Assembly (NCBI GenBank): GCA_024304995.1
Contig: JAMWZD010000002.1
Span: 124,001 to 188,000, forward strand
Source: Rickettsiales bacterium
GTDB lineage: Bacteria; Pseudomonadota; Alphaproteobacteria; Rickettsiales; UBA998
Length of the DNA stretch: 64,000 nt
Direction: 5' to 3'
Made by a program: the position numbers and the translations under genes. The notes beneath the pieces are model-generated. The model saw only the letters and a program-made list of their open reading frames with translations, made no database searches and was not told the origin of the DNA. Position 1 is the first letter of the stretch. The number at the start of each line of letters is the position of its first letter. Shown piece by piece: positions 16,722-25,150 of this stretch.

Positions 16722-18284
16722 TTAAAGAGGCAATAAAAAGTCTTCTTCATATTCTGATGCAGGACGTTCTTCTTTTATAATATCGTCTTTAATGTCATAA
16801 TTTCTGATAATTGCATCATCATTCGTTTCATCTTCATCAATCGCTGCTTCAATATCAACCGCTTTCCAGCCGCCCCCAAGGTTCTGATATAGGTTGACAA
16901 GATTCACTGCAGCGGCAATGTTGCTTTCAGCCAGTGCATCTTCTGCCTGCAGCTGTGTGCGTTCCGCATCCAGTACGCTCAGGAAGTCATCCGCGCCATA
17001 TTCAAAACGGAGATTGGCAATTTCAGCTGCTTTTTTAGATGCGGCTGCAGCTTGTTCCAACTCGCCTCTGCGTTCTTCTTCACGTGAAAACTGGGTGAGC
17101 GCATTTTGCGTATCTTCCAAAGCGGTGAGGATTGTTTGCTTATATTGTGCAAGGGCGGCTTGCGCTCTGGCATCTGATGCATCAATTTCATTTTGCACTC
17201 TGCCAAAATCCAGCAAGCGCCATGTTAATGAAGGGTTGATAGACCCCACCAGCGCATTAGCACCAAATTCAGAGAGGTTGGATGCCAGATAGCCCACGCT
17301 TCCAACTACGCTGACTACGGGAAATAATTCAGTAATCGCAAGATTATATTGCGCGATACTGGCTTTTAACTGCTGCTCAGCGGCGTAAACATCTGGTCTT
17401 CTCTGCAACAGGCTTTCCACATTGCCAATATTCACCATATAAGGCAGGCTTGGCAGTGGCTCTACACTTACAAACTGCCCGCGCAGTTCTTCTGGCAGAT
17501 TGCCCGTCAACACAGAGAGGCGACGCACAGCAATATCTATTGCGGTTTTGATGGGTGGAATGGTGGCACGTGTCAATTGCAGCTGAGATTTTGCACGGGA
17601 TGTGTCCAGTTTGGAGGCGCGTCCACCTTCAAACAATGCAAGAGTCAGCTCATAGGTACGTGCTTGGTTCGCTTCATTGCGCTCGGCAATTGCCAGACGC
17701 TGCTGCGCGCCGCGAAGTTGCATATAATTGCGTGCAATATCTGCTGCCACCATAACATAAGCGCTTTCAAGCTGCGCTATTGAGGCTTCCTCCAGCGCTT
17801 CCTGCGCTTCGACATTTTCGCTTACGCGTCCAAATAAATTCGCTTCCCAGCGTGCGTTCAGGTCTGCGTTATAGGCATCAAAAATAATCGCTTCTGTTCT
17901 TGGTCCTGCAGTGCCACCAAAGGTAGTGGAGTTGATGCGTCGGCGTGAATATCCCGCATCTGTACTGACTGTAGGAAAATAATCAAAGAAACTTCTATCT
18001 GCCTGCGCACGTGCTTCTTTTACGTTTGCAACGGCAGTTTCAATGTCTAAATTATGGCGCAACCCGTCTTCCACTAGTTCAGCCAGTTGCGGATCTGAAA
18101 AAAGTTCCCACCATTGTGCGATTGGTTCAGCCTGAACATAACGGTCTGGCTGCGCAGCAGGTGTTTCTTCCACTAATTCCGTTTTCTCAGCGCGTGAGAC
18201 CAACTCTGGCATTTCAAAGTCATAAAATCCTGAGCAGGCGCTCAACATAGTGGAACAAACTAAAAATGGAATGATGCGTTTCAT
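16722..18284 (-). CDS. NodT-family outer membrane efflux lipoprotein
   Basis: TolC-like outer membrane channel of the NodT/OprM branch (520 residues). The N-terminus is a lipoprotein signal with lipobox LSAC (Cys17), so the mature protein should be lipid-anchored. Two OEP repeats follow, with the typical PTVSTDAGYSR near the first beta segment, LLQRRPDVYAAEQQLKAS and WRLLDFGRVQNEI. The last 50 residues are very acidic and unlike the family core. No pump or adaptor is adjacent; the adaptor at 2581-3621 is the only candidate in the window. Confidence 0.92.
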   Translation of the reverse strand: MKRIIPFLVCSTMLSACSGFYDFEMPELVSRAEKTELVEETPAAQPDRYVQAEPIAQWWELFSDPQLAELVEDGLRHNLDIETAVANVKEARAQADRSFFDYFPTVSTDAGYSRRRINSTTFGGTAGPRTEAIIFDAYNADLNARWEANLFGRVSENVEAQEALEEASIAQLESAYVMVAADIARNYMQLRGAQQRLAIAERNEANQARTYELTLALFEGGRASKLDTSRAKSQLQLTRATIPPIKTAIDIAVRRLSVLTGNLPEELRGQFVSVEPLPSLPYMVNIGNVESLLQRRPDVYAAEQQLKASIAQYNLAITELFPVVSVVGSVGYLASNLSEFGANALVGSINPSLTWRLLDFGRVQNEIDASDARAQAALAQYKQTILTALEDTQNALTQFSREEERRGELEQAAAASKKAAEIANLRFEYGADDFLSVLDAERTQLQAEDALAESNIAAAVNLVNLYQNLGGGWKAVDIEAAIDEDETNDDAIIRNYDIKDDIIKEERPASEYEEDFLLPL

Positions 18285-18350
18285 GTGATTATCCGAATAA
18301 ATGCGTCTTTACTTTAGTACAAAGCAATCTGGGCGCAACTATAATTTAGT

Positions 18351-19121
18351 TTATATTGACTTCGCTTTTTGCCAGCGTGCTTCAAGTTCTGCAATTGTTT
18401 CTTCTTTTAAAAAGGTGTTCTCTGCCTGCGCTGACGCTTCCATATGGCGAAAGCGTGTTTCAAATTTCTTGTTGGTCAGCTGCAAGGCTTCATCTGCACG
18501 AATGTGATGATGTCGCGCCAGATTGATGACCGCAAACAGCAAGTCGCCAATTTCTGCTTTTAATTCTTCCTGCGTTTTGGCATCTTCCACTTCCTGCAGT
18601 TCTTCATGAATTTTGGCTATTACGTCTTTTGTATCATCCCAATCAAACCCAACCCGCGCCGCGCGTTTTTGAATTTTCTCTGCACGGGTGAGGGGGGGAA
18701 GAGTGACGGGGATATTATCCATTTGTGAGGCATTTCCTGCGTCTGCACGTTCTTTGGCTTTTTGTTCTTCCCATGCTGCGCTTTGCTGCGCTGCATTGCG
18801 CTGTTCATCATTGCCAAAAACGTGCGGGTGACGAAGTATCATTTTGTCTGATATGGATTGTGCCACATTATCAAAATTAAAATGCCCTGCTTCCTGCGCC
18901 ATTTGCGCATGGAAGACGACCTGCAATAACATATCCCCCAATTCGCTTTGCATCTCATTAATATCATTGCGCTCAATGGCATCCGCCAGTTCATAGGCTT
19001 CTTCCACCGCGTAATGTGCAATGGACTGGTGCGTCTGTTCCACATCCCACGGGCAACCTGTGTCTTTGTCTCGCAATGCCGCCATAATGCGACGCAGATT
19101 TTCTATCGGTGTCTGGCTCAT
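18351..19121 (-). CDS. mazG: Nucleoside triphosphate pyrophosphohydrolase
   Basis: MazG NTP pyrophosphohydrolase (256 residues), which removes aberrant nucleotides and can influence (p)ppGpp-linked stress. Two MazG domains are visible. The first holds CPWDVEQTHQSI, the metal-binding EEAYELADAI and ELGDMLLQVVFHAQMAQE. The second holds FDWDDTKDVIAKIHEELQEV and EIGDLLFAVINLARH. It overlaps the upstream xthA gene by 4 bases (ATGA), indicating a two-gene operon. Confidence 0.95.
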   Translation of the reverse strand: MSQTPIENLRRIMAALRDKDTGCPWDVEQTHQSIAHYAVEEAYELADAIERNDINEMQSELGDMLLQVVFHAQMAQEAGHFNFDNVAQSISDKMILRHPHVFGNDEQRNAAQQSAAWEEQKAKERADAGNASQMDNIPVTLPPLTRAEKIQKRAARVGFDWDDTKDVIAKIHEELQEVEDAKTQEELKAEIGDLLFAVINLARHHHIRADEALQLTNKKFETRFRHMEASAQAENTFLKEETIAELEARWQKAKSI

Positions 19122-19909
19122 GATAATGCGAAATCTGCCCAGACGGGCGCATGATCTGAAGGTTTGTCTTTGGCGCGTTCTTCTTTGATGATGCGTGCAT
19201 CCACCAGCCTGTCCTGCGCTTCGGCAGATAGTAGCAAATGGTCAATCCGCAACCCCATATCCTGCTGGAATTTGCCGCCGCGATAATCCCACCAGCTATA
19301 GACATGTTCGTCTGGGTGTTTTGAGCGAAACGCATCATATAATCCAAGATTGAGCAGTCGCTGAAAGGCTTCACGTTCCTGCGCATTATAGCACACTGTG
19401 CCATCAACAGTTTTCGGGTCATATACATCCTGCGGGAGGTATGCAACATTATAATCCGCTCCCAGAATCAGGTTTTCTTCATAGGAAAGCAATGTGTCTG
19501 CATGTGATTTGAGTGCCTCATAAAAATTCAGTTTATATTGAAACTTGTCCGAATCCAGCGCCTGCCCATTTGGCACGTAAATGCTGGCAATTCGAAACAC
19601 TACACCGTCTTTGGCAGTCAGCGCCTCAATGTAACGTGCCTGTCCTTCATCTGCAGGAAATTCAGTTGTCACATCTTCCAGTGGTGTCTTGCTTAAAATA
19701 GCCACACCATTATATGTTTTCTGACCATGAACCGCACAATTATATCCTAAATCCTCGATTTCAAGAAAAGGAAATTTATCGGTTTCCAGTTTGAGTTCCT
19801 GCAATAATACAATATCTGGCGAGGTGTCGCGCAGGAAATCCAGTAAATGCTGCAAGCGTGAGCGTATCGAATTTAAGTTCCATGTGACACATGAGAGAGT
19901 TGAAGCCAT
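19118..19909 (-). CDS. xth: Exodeoxyribonuclease III
   Basis: AP endonuclease / 3'-5' exonuclease of the XthA family (263 residues) acting in base excision repair. Catalytic blocks are recognisable: TWNLNSIRSRL (Asn), LQELKLE (metal-binding Glu), YVPNGQALDSDKF (Tyr), GADYNVAYLPQDVYDP (Asp/Asn), WWDYRGG and the terminal SDHAPVW (Asp-His). It is the first gene of an apparent operon with mazG, both working in nucleotide or DNA quality control. Confidence 0.93.
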   Translation of the reverse strand: MASTLSCVTWNLNSIRSRLQHLLDFLRDTSPDIVLLQELKLETDKFPFLEIEDLGYNCAVHGQKTYNGVAILSKTPLEDVTTEFPADEGQARYIEALTAKDGVVFRIASIYVPNGQALDSDKFQYKLNFYEALKSHADTLLSYEENLILGADYNVAYLPQDVYDPKTVDGTVCYNAQEREAFQRLLNLGLYDAFRSKHPDEHVYSWWDYRGGKFQQDMGLRIDHLLLSAEAQDRLVDARIIKEERAKDKPSDHAPVWADFALS

Positions 19910-19982
19910 GCAGTTTTTCCTGATTTTATTATTGTAAATATGTTATACAAAACTATTTTTTGAATGTAAAATGCTGCGGAAC

Positions 19983-20099
19983 TTGCGATATAGGAAAATC
20001 TTGCCTATATCAACTATAGTAAAGTGTGAAAAGATTGTGTTAATTACGTGACAAAATAATTAATTTAATCGTTGCGCTCGCAGAAAATATGGCTAATAT
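19983..20099 (+). promoter_or_regulatory. Candidate promoters for the gene at 20144
   Basis: The 234-base gap between xthA and the gene at 20144 contains two sigma-70-like arrangements: TTGCGA (19983-19988), 17 bases, TATATC (20006-20011); and TTGCGC (20072-20077), 16 bases, TAATAT (20094-20099). The second is closer to the gene. An AAGGAAG ribosome site sits just before the ATG. Nothing else is evident in the gap, which is very A+T-rich. Confidence 0.35.
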
Positions 20100-20143
20100 G
20101 CAAAATATAATAAGTTATTGGATTAAACCTTAAGGAAGTAAAC

Positions 20144-20509
20144 ATGACGTATAACAACAACCTAATTAACAAATTAAGCATGTCGAGCAAGCAGATTAAA
20201 GCGTCAAGTGCAGCTTCCGAAGCATCTATGGCTGAAACTATGTCTGATGCGCGTTATTTGCGTCAATCCTCTTCTTTGATCAACGATGCACTGCAAAAAG
20301 GCTTTGATGTATTGCAGCTTGCAGATGGTGACATTGTGATGACAGGCGTTAAAACGGTAAGCTACCAATATACGTGGGATTCAGAAAAAGGCAAATTGGT
20401 GCGCACTAAAGCATCATCCAGTAAAGATATTACTACGCCTGCTAAACCGACTGTTGACTTGGACAAGTTGGATAAAGAAGACGAGATGGAATCTGAATCA
20501 GAAATGTAA
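20144..20509 (+). CDS. Uncharacterised acidic 121-residue protein
   Basis: I do not recognise the family. The first 40 residues are Ser/Ala/Met-rich and low-complexity. A central segment (about 50-85) looks folded (DVLQLADGDIVMTGVKTVSY). The C-terminus is a Lys/Asp/Glu-rich tail ending in alternating Glu and Ser. There is no signal peptide or membrane helix. It stands alone with its own promoter region, a strong Shine-Dalgarno and an intrinsic terminator, so it is probably well expressed. Confidence 0.7.
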   Translation: MTYNNNLINKLSMSSKQIKASSAASEASMAETMSDARYLRQSSSLINDALQKGFDVLQLADGDIVMTGVKTVSYQYTWDSEKGKLVRTKASSSKDITTPAKPTVDLDKLDKEDEMESESEM

Positions 20510-20527
20510 TTCATCTGTTACAGATAA

Positions 20528-20571
20528 AATAAAAAAAGCCTGTTTTCATTACGTGAGCAGGCTTTTTTTTT
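20528..20571. terminator. Bidirectional intrinsic terminator
   Basis: AAAAAAAGCCTG (20531-20542) pairs with CAGGCTTTTTTTT (20558-20570) across a 15-base loop. A-run and T-run flanks make it work on both strands: it ends the gene at 20144-20509 and, on the other strand, ymdB, whose stop codon is embedded in the T-run. Confidence 0.88.
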
Positions 20572-21370
20572 ATGCGATAGCGCCACCGAGTTTCAAATGC
20601 TGAATGGATGATGCAAGACCATCTGCGCCTACTTCAATTAATGCCGCGCATAATGTGCCTTCCCCTGTGGCAGGTTGCATACGGATGCGACGGCGTTTCA
20701 TGGTGAATTGCTGCAATGGGGCTTTGGGGTCAAATCCGATAATGGAATTATAGTCACCGCACATGCCAACATCTGTCTGATAGGCAGTGCCGTGTGGCAG
20801 AATGCGTGCATCTGCAGTGGGAATATGCGTATGTGATCCTACCACAGCGGAAGCGCGTCCATCACAATAGACTCCCATTGCGTTTTTCTCTGATGTCGCT
20901 TCGCAATGCATATCCACAAGGATGGCAGCAATATCGCTACTACTCAGTGAATATTCCTTGAGCAACCCATCCACGCAGGCAAATGGGCAGTTAAGATATT
21001 CTTTGTGAAAGACCTGCCCAAGCAAATGTAGCACTACCACTTTTTTGCCATTCGCCAATTCATGAATACCCACACCGCTGCCTGGCAAACTATCAGGAAA
21101 ATTATGAGGACGCAGGACACGTTTTTCACGGTCGAGATAATTATAGGTATCCTTCTGATCCCAGATATGGTCACCACCCGTAATAATGTCCACACCTGCT
21201 TTGAAAAAGTCATGGCAATTTTCAGGGCTGATGCCAAACCCGCCTGCAGCATTATCACCACTCACGATCACGCAGTCCAGCCTGTGTTCAATGCGCAATT
21301 TCGGCACGTGGTAAATGACTGCGTCACGCCCTGATCGTCCTACAACATCTCCGCAAAATAGAATTTTCAT
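20570..21370 (-). CDS. YmdB-family metallophosphoesterase
   Basis: Calcineurin-like phosphoesterase of the YmdB family (266 residues); characterised members hydrolyse 2',3'-cyclic nucleotides. Metal ligands are visible in ILFCGDVVGRSGRD (Asp), VSGDNAAGGFG (Asp-Asn), ITGGDHIWD (His), VDMHCEATSEK (His) and VGSHTHIPTAD (His-x-His). It starts a minus-strand cluster arranged dapA, smpB, cyclo-ligase, ymdB, with 9 bases between the cyclo-ligase stop and its start. Confidence 0.92.
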   Translation of the reverse strand: MKILFCGDVVGRSGRDAVIYHVPKLRIEHRLDCVIVSGDNAAGGFGISPENCHDFFKAGVDIITGGDHIWDQKDTYNYLDREKRVLRPHNFPDSLPGSGVGIHELANGKKVVVLHLLGQVFHKEYLNCPFACVDGLLKEYSLSSSDIAAILVDMHCEATSEKNAMGVYCDGRASAVVGSHTHIPTADARILPHGTAYQTDVGMCGDYNSIIGFDPKAPLQQFTMKRRRIRMQPATGEGTLCAALIEVGADGLASSIQHLKLGGAIA

Positions 21371-21379
21371 GAATGGTCC

Positions 21380-21934
21380 TTATCGTTTCAATTTATGGCG
21401 CATGATACCACGCTCTGTGATGGTGGCGTGTAATGCAATGTCATGTGGGTCGCTGGGCAGTTCATGCATGAGTTGCACTGAAAATGCAAGCCCTATGCGA
21501 AGCGCGTTTTTTCCAGCATTCGCAAAGTAGCGGTCATAATAGCCTTTGCCATATCCCAGCCGTGTGCCGTAACGGTCAAAACCCAGCAGGGGGGTGAAAA
21601 TCACGTCTGGCACAATAATATGATTCGTGATCGCCTCTTCAATGCCATAGTGATTTTTGGTTAATTCGGTATGTTCATCCCAAAGATGAAAACCCATCGC
21701 ATCACCCTGAACCACTGGAAAAGCATACTGGCAGTTGGGTGATTGCTGCATAAGACCTATAGGAGAAACTTCATTGTTAAACGGCATATAAAGCCCGACT
21801 GCAGCGCTTTGCAGCTTCTGCAGAAACTGCAAAGCATGGCGCTGAATATTGGTGGTGGCAGCCTCGCGTTGCTTAGCATTTAAACCATCTCTTGCAGCAC
21901 GCGCCTGATGACGAAGCTCTTTTTTAGACGTCAT
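21380..21934 (-). CDS. 5-formyltetrahydrofolate cyclo-ligase
   Basis: ATP-dependent conversion of 5-formyl-THF to 5,10-methenyl-THF (184 residues). Family blocks: SKKELRHQARAARDGL at the N-terminus (nucleotide contact), YMPFNNEVSP, and the C-terminal signature TPLLGFDRYGTRLGYGKGYY with the Gly-rich ATP-binding loop. It overlaps the end of smpB by 11 bases, an unusually long overlap that implies coupled translation. Confidence 0.93.
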   Translation of the reverse strand: MTSKKELRHQARAARDGLNAKQREAATTNIQRHALQFLQKLQSAAVGLYMPFNNEVSPIGLMQQSPNCQYAFPVVQGDAMGFHLWDEHTELTKNHYGIEEAITNHIIVPDVIFTPLLGFDRYGTRLGYGKGYYDRYFANAGKNALRIGLAFSVQLMHELPSDPHDIALHATITERGIMRHKLKR

Positions 21935-22406
21935 GTTTCATGATGCGGGATTTCTGGCGCTGCCAGTCTCTGTCTTTTACGTCGGCGCGTTTGTCATGTG
22001 CTTTTTTGCCACGTCCAACGATCATAACCACCTTCACCATGCCTTTATTGTTGAAAAATAAGCGAAGCGGTATCAGGGTTAATCCTTTTTCCTGCAACGT
22101 GCCAATCAATTTGCGGATTTCACGTTTATGCAGCAATAATTTGCGCGGGCGTTTGGGGGTGTGATTGTTAATGTTGCCCTGACTATATTCTGAGATATAG
22201 AGATTATGCAGCCAGACCTGATTATCTTTAATATCGGCAAAGGCATCCTGAATATTCGCCTTGCCAGCACGCAAGGATTTCACTTCCGTTCCCGTCAGCA
22301 CAATCCCCGCTTCATATTCATCCAGAAATTCATATTCAAATTTTGCTTTGCGGTTGAAAATGGTGGGCGCGTGATTCTCTGGCGATTTTTTCTTTTTCGA
22401 TGACAT
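21924..22406 (-). CDS. smpB: SsrA-binding protein
   Basis: SmpB binds tmRNA and brings it to stalled ribosomes for trans-translation. The OB-fold core reads FNRKAKFEYEFLDEYEAGIVL, GTEVKSLRAGKANIQDAF and LLLHKREIRKL, and the basic C-terminal tail is KKAHDKRADVKDRDWQRQK (160 residues in all). The tmRNA gene itself is not visible in the window. It lies 5 bases after the dapA stop. Confidence 0.97.
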   Translation of the reverse strand: MSSKKKKSPENHAPTIFNRKAKFEYEFLDEYEAGIVLTGTEVKSLRAGKANIQDAFADIKDNQVWLHNLYISEYSQGNINNHTPKRPRKLLLHKREIRKLIGTLQEKGLTLIPLRLFFNNKGMVKVVMIVGRGKKAHDKRADVKDRDWQRQKSRIMKHDV

Positions 22407-22411
22407 ATGGC

Positions 22412-23302
22412 TTATATAATGCCTAATTCGAATAATGCCATATCCATGCGTTCACACGCAATGTCACTGGCAGGAACTAACGGCAGACGCAGCAGATTTT
22501 CACACATGCCCATGCGCGACATGGCATATTTCACTGGTGCAGGGCTGGTTTCACAGAACATTGCTTCGTGCAGATTAACCAGCTTGTTGTGAATATCCTG
22601 CGCTTTGCGATAATCAAAGTTTAAGCTAGCCGTTTGTAGCGCAGCACATTCTGCAGGGGCGGCATTGGCAGAAACAGAAATGCAGCCTTGCCCGCCGAGC
22701 GAATTAAATGCAAGCGCAGTCATATCTTCCCCCGAAAGCAGTGCCAACCTGTCACCCGCGCGGTGTTTCAGCGTTGCCACGCGTGCCAGGTCACCTGTGG
22801 CATCCTTCACGCCAATCACATTGTCGCATATATCAGCAATTTTTAAAATCGTATCATCTGCAATGTCGATGACGCTGCGTCCAGGGATGTTGTAAATAAT
22901 GACGGGTAAATCAGTTGCATCTGCCACTGCCTGATAATGCGCAACCTGCCCTGCCTCATTGGGTTTATTATAATATGGAGAAACCACCAGCGCAGAATCT
23001 GCCCCTGTTTTTTCTGCATGGCGAATTAAATCCAGCGTTTCCGCGGTGGCATTTGATCCCACGCCTGCCATAATATGCGTGCGCCCTTTAGCCGTTTTTA
23101 CTGCCACTTCGATCAGTTTTTTATGTTCTGCATGAGTCAGGGTAGGGGATTCACCTGTGGTTCCACATGGCACTAAGCCCGCCACACCCTGTTCAATCTG
23201 CCAGTCTATCAATGCTTCATAAGCGGGGATATCCAGCCCATCTTCGTTCATCGGTGTAATCAAAGCGGTGAACACACCGCGCAACATGTCAGAGTCAGTC
23301 AT
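22412..23302 (-). CDS. dapA: 4-hydroxy-tetrahydrodipicolinate synthase
   Basis: Condenses pyruvate with aspartate semialdehyde in lysine/diaminopimelate synthesis. The 296-residue TIM barrel shows GVFTALITPM, CGTTGESPTLTHAEH, the YNIPGRS tyrosine block and the Schiff-base lysine in GVKDATGD. An in-frame ATG five codons downstream (MLRGVF) is an alternative start. It heads the dapA-smpB-cyclo-ligase-ymdB run and is divergent from the tRNA gene. Confidence 0.97.
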   Translation of the reverse strand: MTDSDMLRGVFTALITPMNEDGLDIPAYEALIDWQIEQGVAGLVPCGTTGESPTLTHAEHKKLIEVAVKTAKGRTHIMAGVGSNATAETLDLIRHAEKTGADSALVVSPYYNKPNEAGQVAHYQAVADATDLPVIIYNIPGRSVIDIADDTILKIADICDNVIGVKDATGDLARVATLKHRAGDRLALLSGEDMTALAFNSLGGQGCISVSANAAPAECAALQTASLNFDYRKAQDIHNKLVNLHEAMFCETSPAPVKYAMSRMGMCENLLRLPLVPASDIACERMDMALFELGII

Positions 23303-23413
23303 AAATCAGTTTCCGTTCATCAATGCACATACATTAATGCATCATGCCGCATGACGCAATCAATGACTGATGCCAGATTTGATAAAAACTTTTAACGCGC
23401 TCAAGAAAAGTGA

Positions 23414-23442
23414 TTGCATATCGAAGAAAAATTTCTTATAAC
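23414..23442 (+). promoter_or_regulatory. Sigma-70-type promoter of the tRNA-Pro gene
   Basis: TTGCAT (23414-23419), a 17-base spacer and TATAAC (23437-23442), ending 9 bases before the first base of the tRNA. Spacing and position are those expected for a stable-RNA promoter. Confidence 0.65.
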
Positions 23443-23451
23443 AGCGCATCT

Positions 23452-23528
<77 letters not shown>

Positions 23529-23598
23529 TCTATCATCATTTAGGAAATTTTATTTTTTTACGTTGTAGTGTGCAGACAATCTTAATACGCTCGCTACT

Positions 23599-23967
23599 AT
23601 GACTTCAGCATCTCAACATTTAAATCTTTATGCTCCTGGCACGCATGTGCTGCTGGATTTTTATGATGCGGCACATCTGGAAGATACAACTTACATTGAG
23701 CAAACATTGCGCGAAGCCGCGCAACATTGTGGGGCAACGGTGCTGAATGTGTCGCTGCATCATTTTGGTGAGGGGCAAGGCGTGACAGGCGTGGCGCTGC
23801 TTGCAGAATCACATATCAGCATTCACACATGGCCAGAAACGGGCTTTGCAGCGATTGACATTTTCATGTGTGGTTCTTGTGACCCGATGCAGGCAATTCC
23901 AGTGCTGGAGGCAGCGTTTGCACCTGAAAGAACAAAGCTAACAGAAATTAAAAGAGGTATGACATAA
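23599..23967 (+). CDS. speD: S-adenosylmethionine decarboxylase proenzyme (prokaryotic short form)
   Basis: Pyruvoyl enzyme that decarboxylates AdoMet to provide the aminopropyl donor for spermidine-type polyamines. The 122-residue sequence shows the self-cleavage site ESHISIHTWPE, with the pyruvoyl precursor Ser71, and His76 and Cys91 at the spacings of the family (5 and 20). No clear Shine-Dalgarno precedes the ATG, so expression may be low or depend on read-through from the tRNA transcript. Its stop codon lies inside the first of two palindromes that mark the promoter of the next genes. The aminopropyltransferase-like partner is at 29051-30574. Confidence 0.93.
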   Translation: MTSASQHLNLYAPGTHVLLDFYDAAHLEDTTYIEQTLREAAQHCGATVLNVSLHHFGEGQGVTGVALLAESHISIHTWPETGFAAIDIFMCGSCDPMQAIPVLEAAFAPERTKLTEIKRGMT

Positions 23968-24003
23968 TATGTCTTGACATAATATGTCATTATCATTTAC
24001 TAT
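23960..24003 (+). promoter_or_regulatory. Promoter with tandem palindromic operators for the DUF2170-pspA operon
   Basis: The perfect 13-bp palindrome GACATAATATGTC occurs twice, at 23961-23973 and 23976-23988 (centres 15 bases apart). The second copy contains the -35 box TTGACA (23974-23979); a -10-like TACTAT follows after 18 bases (23998-24003). A strong AAGGAG ribosome site is at 24012-24017. The layout suggests a dimeric repressor, or two dimers side by side, blocking the -35 region. The cognate regulator is not evident in the window. Confidence 0.65.
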
Positions 24004-24023
24004 CAATAAACAAGGAGAATTTC

Positions 24024-24440
24024 ATGGTAAATCTAACAACTTTAGCAACTGAATTAGCAAAGCGCGGTGCAGATGAAGCGGCGGCATTTCCGTTTGAAGT
24101 GAACCCCATTCCAGGGGATGTGGAGGTGTTGCAAATTCTGGTGGAAGACCGTGAGGAGCTGCCCATTTTCATTTCTGCTTCTGAAGAACAGATTTTGTGC
24201 ATTGCCTATCTTTTTCCAGAACATGAAATTAAAGAGGGGCAAAAGGACGCGCTGAATCAGTCAATGTTAGCGGCGAATATTACTATGCCTTTATCAGCCT
24301 TCGGGATGATCGAGCAGCAATATGTCGTGTATGGCGCGCTGGCAACGTCCTCCAGTATGGATGATATTGTGCATGAAATTGAAGTGCTATCCAGCAACAC
24401 CATTGAAGCGATTGACGCGCTTCGTGATTACTTAAAATAA
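24024..24440 (+). CDS. DUF2170 (YjfI-like) protein
   Basis: A 138-residue acidic cytoplasmic protein of the DUF2170/YjfI family, which typically precedes the PspA paralogue YjfJ. Residues such as FPFEVNPIPGDVEVLQILVED and MPLSAFGMIE fit that family as I know it. Its function is unknown. It is the first gene after the tandem-palindrome promoter and is followed after 14 bases by pspA. Confidence 0.75.
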   Translation: MVNLTTLATELAKRGADEAAAFPFEVNPIPGDVEVLQILVEDREELPIFISASEEQILCIAYLFPEHEIKEGQKDALNQSMLAANITMPLSAFGMIEQQYVVYGALATSSSMDDIVHEIEVLSSNTIEAIDALRDYLK

Positions 24441-24454
24441 AACAGGAGAAGATA

Positions 24455-25147
24455 ATGTCATTATTAAACAAGATATTTACAGCATTGCGCGGCGGCGCAC
24501 GTGAGGTGGGCGAATCTATCGTAGATGCGAACAGCATTCGCATTTTTGAGCAGGAAATTAAAGACGCCGAAAACCAGCTTGAAAAAGCCAAGCGTGACCT
24601 GACTGAAGTGATGGCAAAGGAAATGCAGGCAAGTCGCAAGGTGGAAGCGCTGAATGCGGATATTGAAAAGCATGAAGGCTATGCTGCCTCTGCGTTGGAA
24701 AAAGGCGATGAAGCACTGGCATTGGAGATTGCGCAGAAAATTGCAGAGATTGAAGCAGAGCAAAATATTCAAAAGCAAGCGCAGGTGAGCTTCGCAGAGC
24801 ATACGGAACGCCTGAAAGGCATGATAAAGAAATCTGGCAAAGCGCTGGCAGACATGCAACGTCAACTCGTGATGGTGAAAACGACCGATAGCGTGCAGAA
24901 AGCCACAACGGCGATTACCAATAATTATGCATCAGGTTCGTCAAAACTGCTGACTGCGAAAGAATCACTCGACCGTGTGAAGGAAAAACAGGCAGACCTT
25001 GAAGACCGCCTGAAAGCAGGGGAAATGCTGCAAGATGAATTTAGCGGCAAAGACTTGGAAGCCAAAATGCGCGAGGCAGGCATCATGCAGGATGACAGCA
25101 AAGCGCAGGATGTGCTGGCGCGCCTGAAAGCAAAGAAAGGTGAGTAA
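24455..25147 (+). CDS. PspA/IM30 family protein (YjfJ-like)
   Basis: A 230-residue, almost wholly helical coiled-coil protein of the PspA/IM30/ESCRT-III family, which assembles on stressed inner membranes. It starts MSLLNKIFTALRGG, an amphipathic membrane-sensing helix, and continues with heptad-rich Glu/Lys/Ala helices to the C-terminal MREAGIMQDDSKAQDVLARL. No pspF, pspB or pspC lies near, so it belongs to the yjfIJK type of neighbourhood and not to the classical psp operon. DUF2491 follows after 3 bases. Confidence 0.9.
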   Translation: MSLLNKIFTALRGGAREVGESIVDANSIRIFEQEIKDAENQLEKAKRDLTEVMAKEMQASRKVEALNADIEKHEGYAASALEKGDEALALEIAQKIAEIEAEQNIQKQAQVSFAEHTERLKGMIKKSGKALADMQRQLVMVKTTDSVQKATTAITNNYASGSSKLLTAKESLDRVKEKQADLEDRLKAGEMLQDEFSGKDLEAKMREAGIMQDDSKAQDVLARLKAKKGE

Positions 25148-25150
25148 GTC

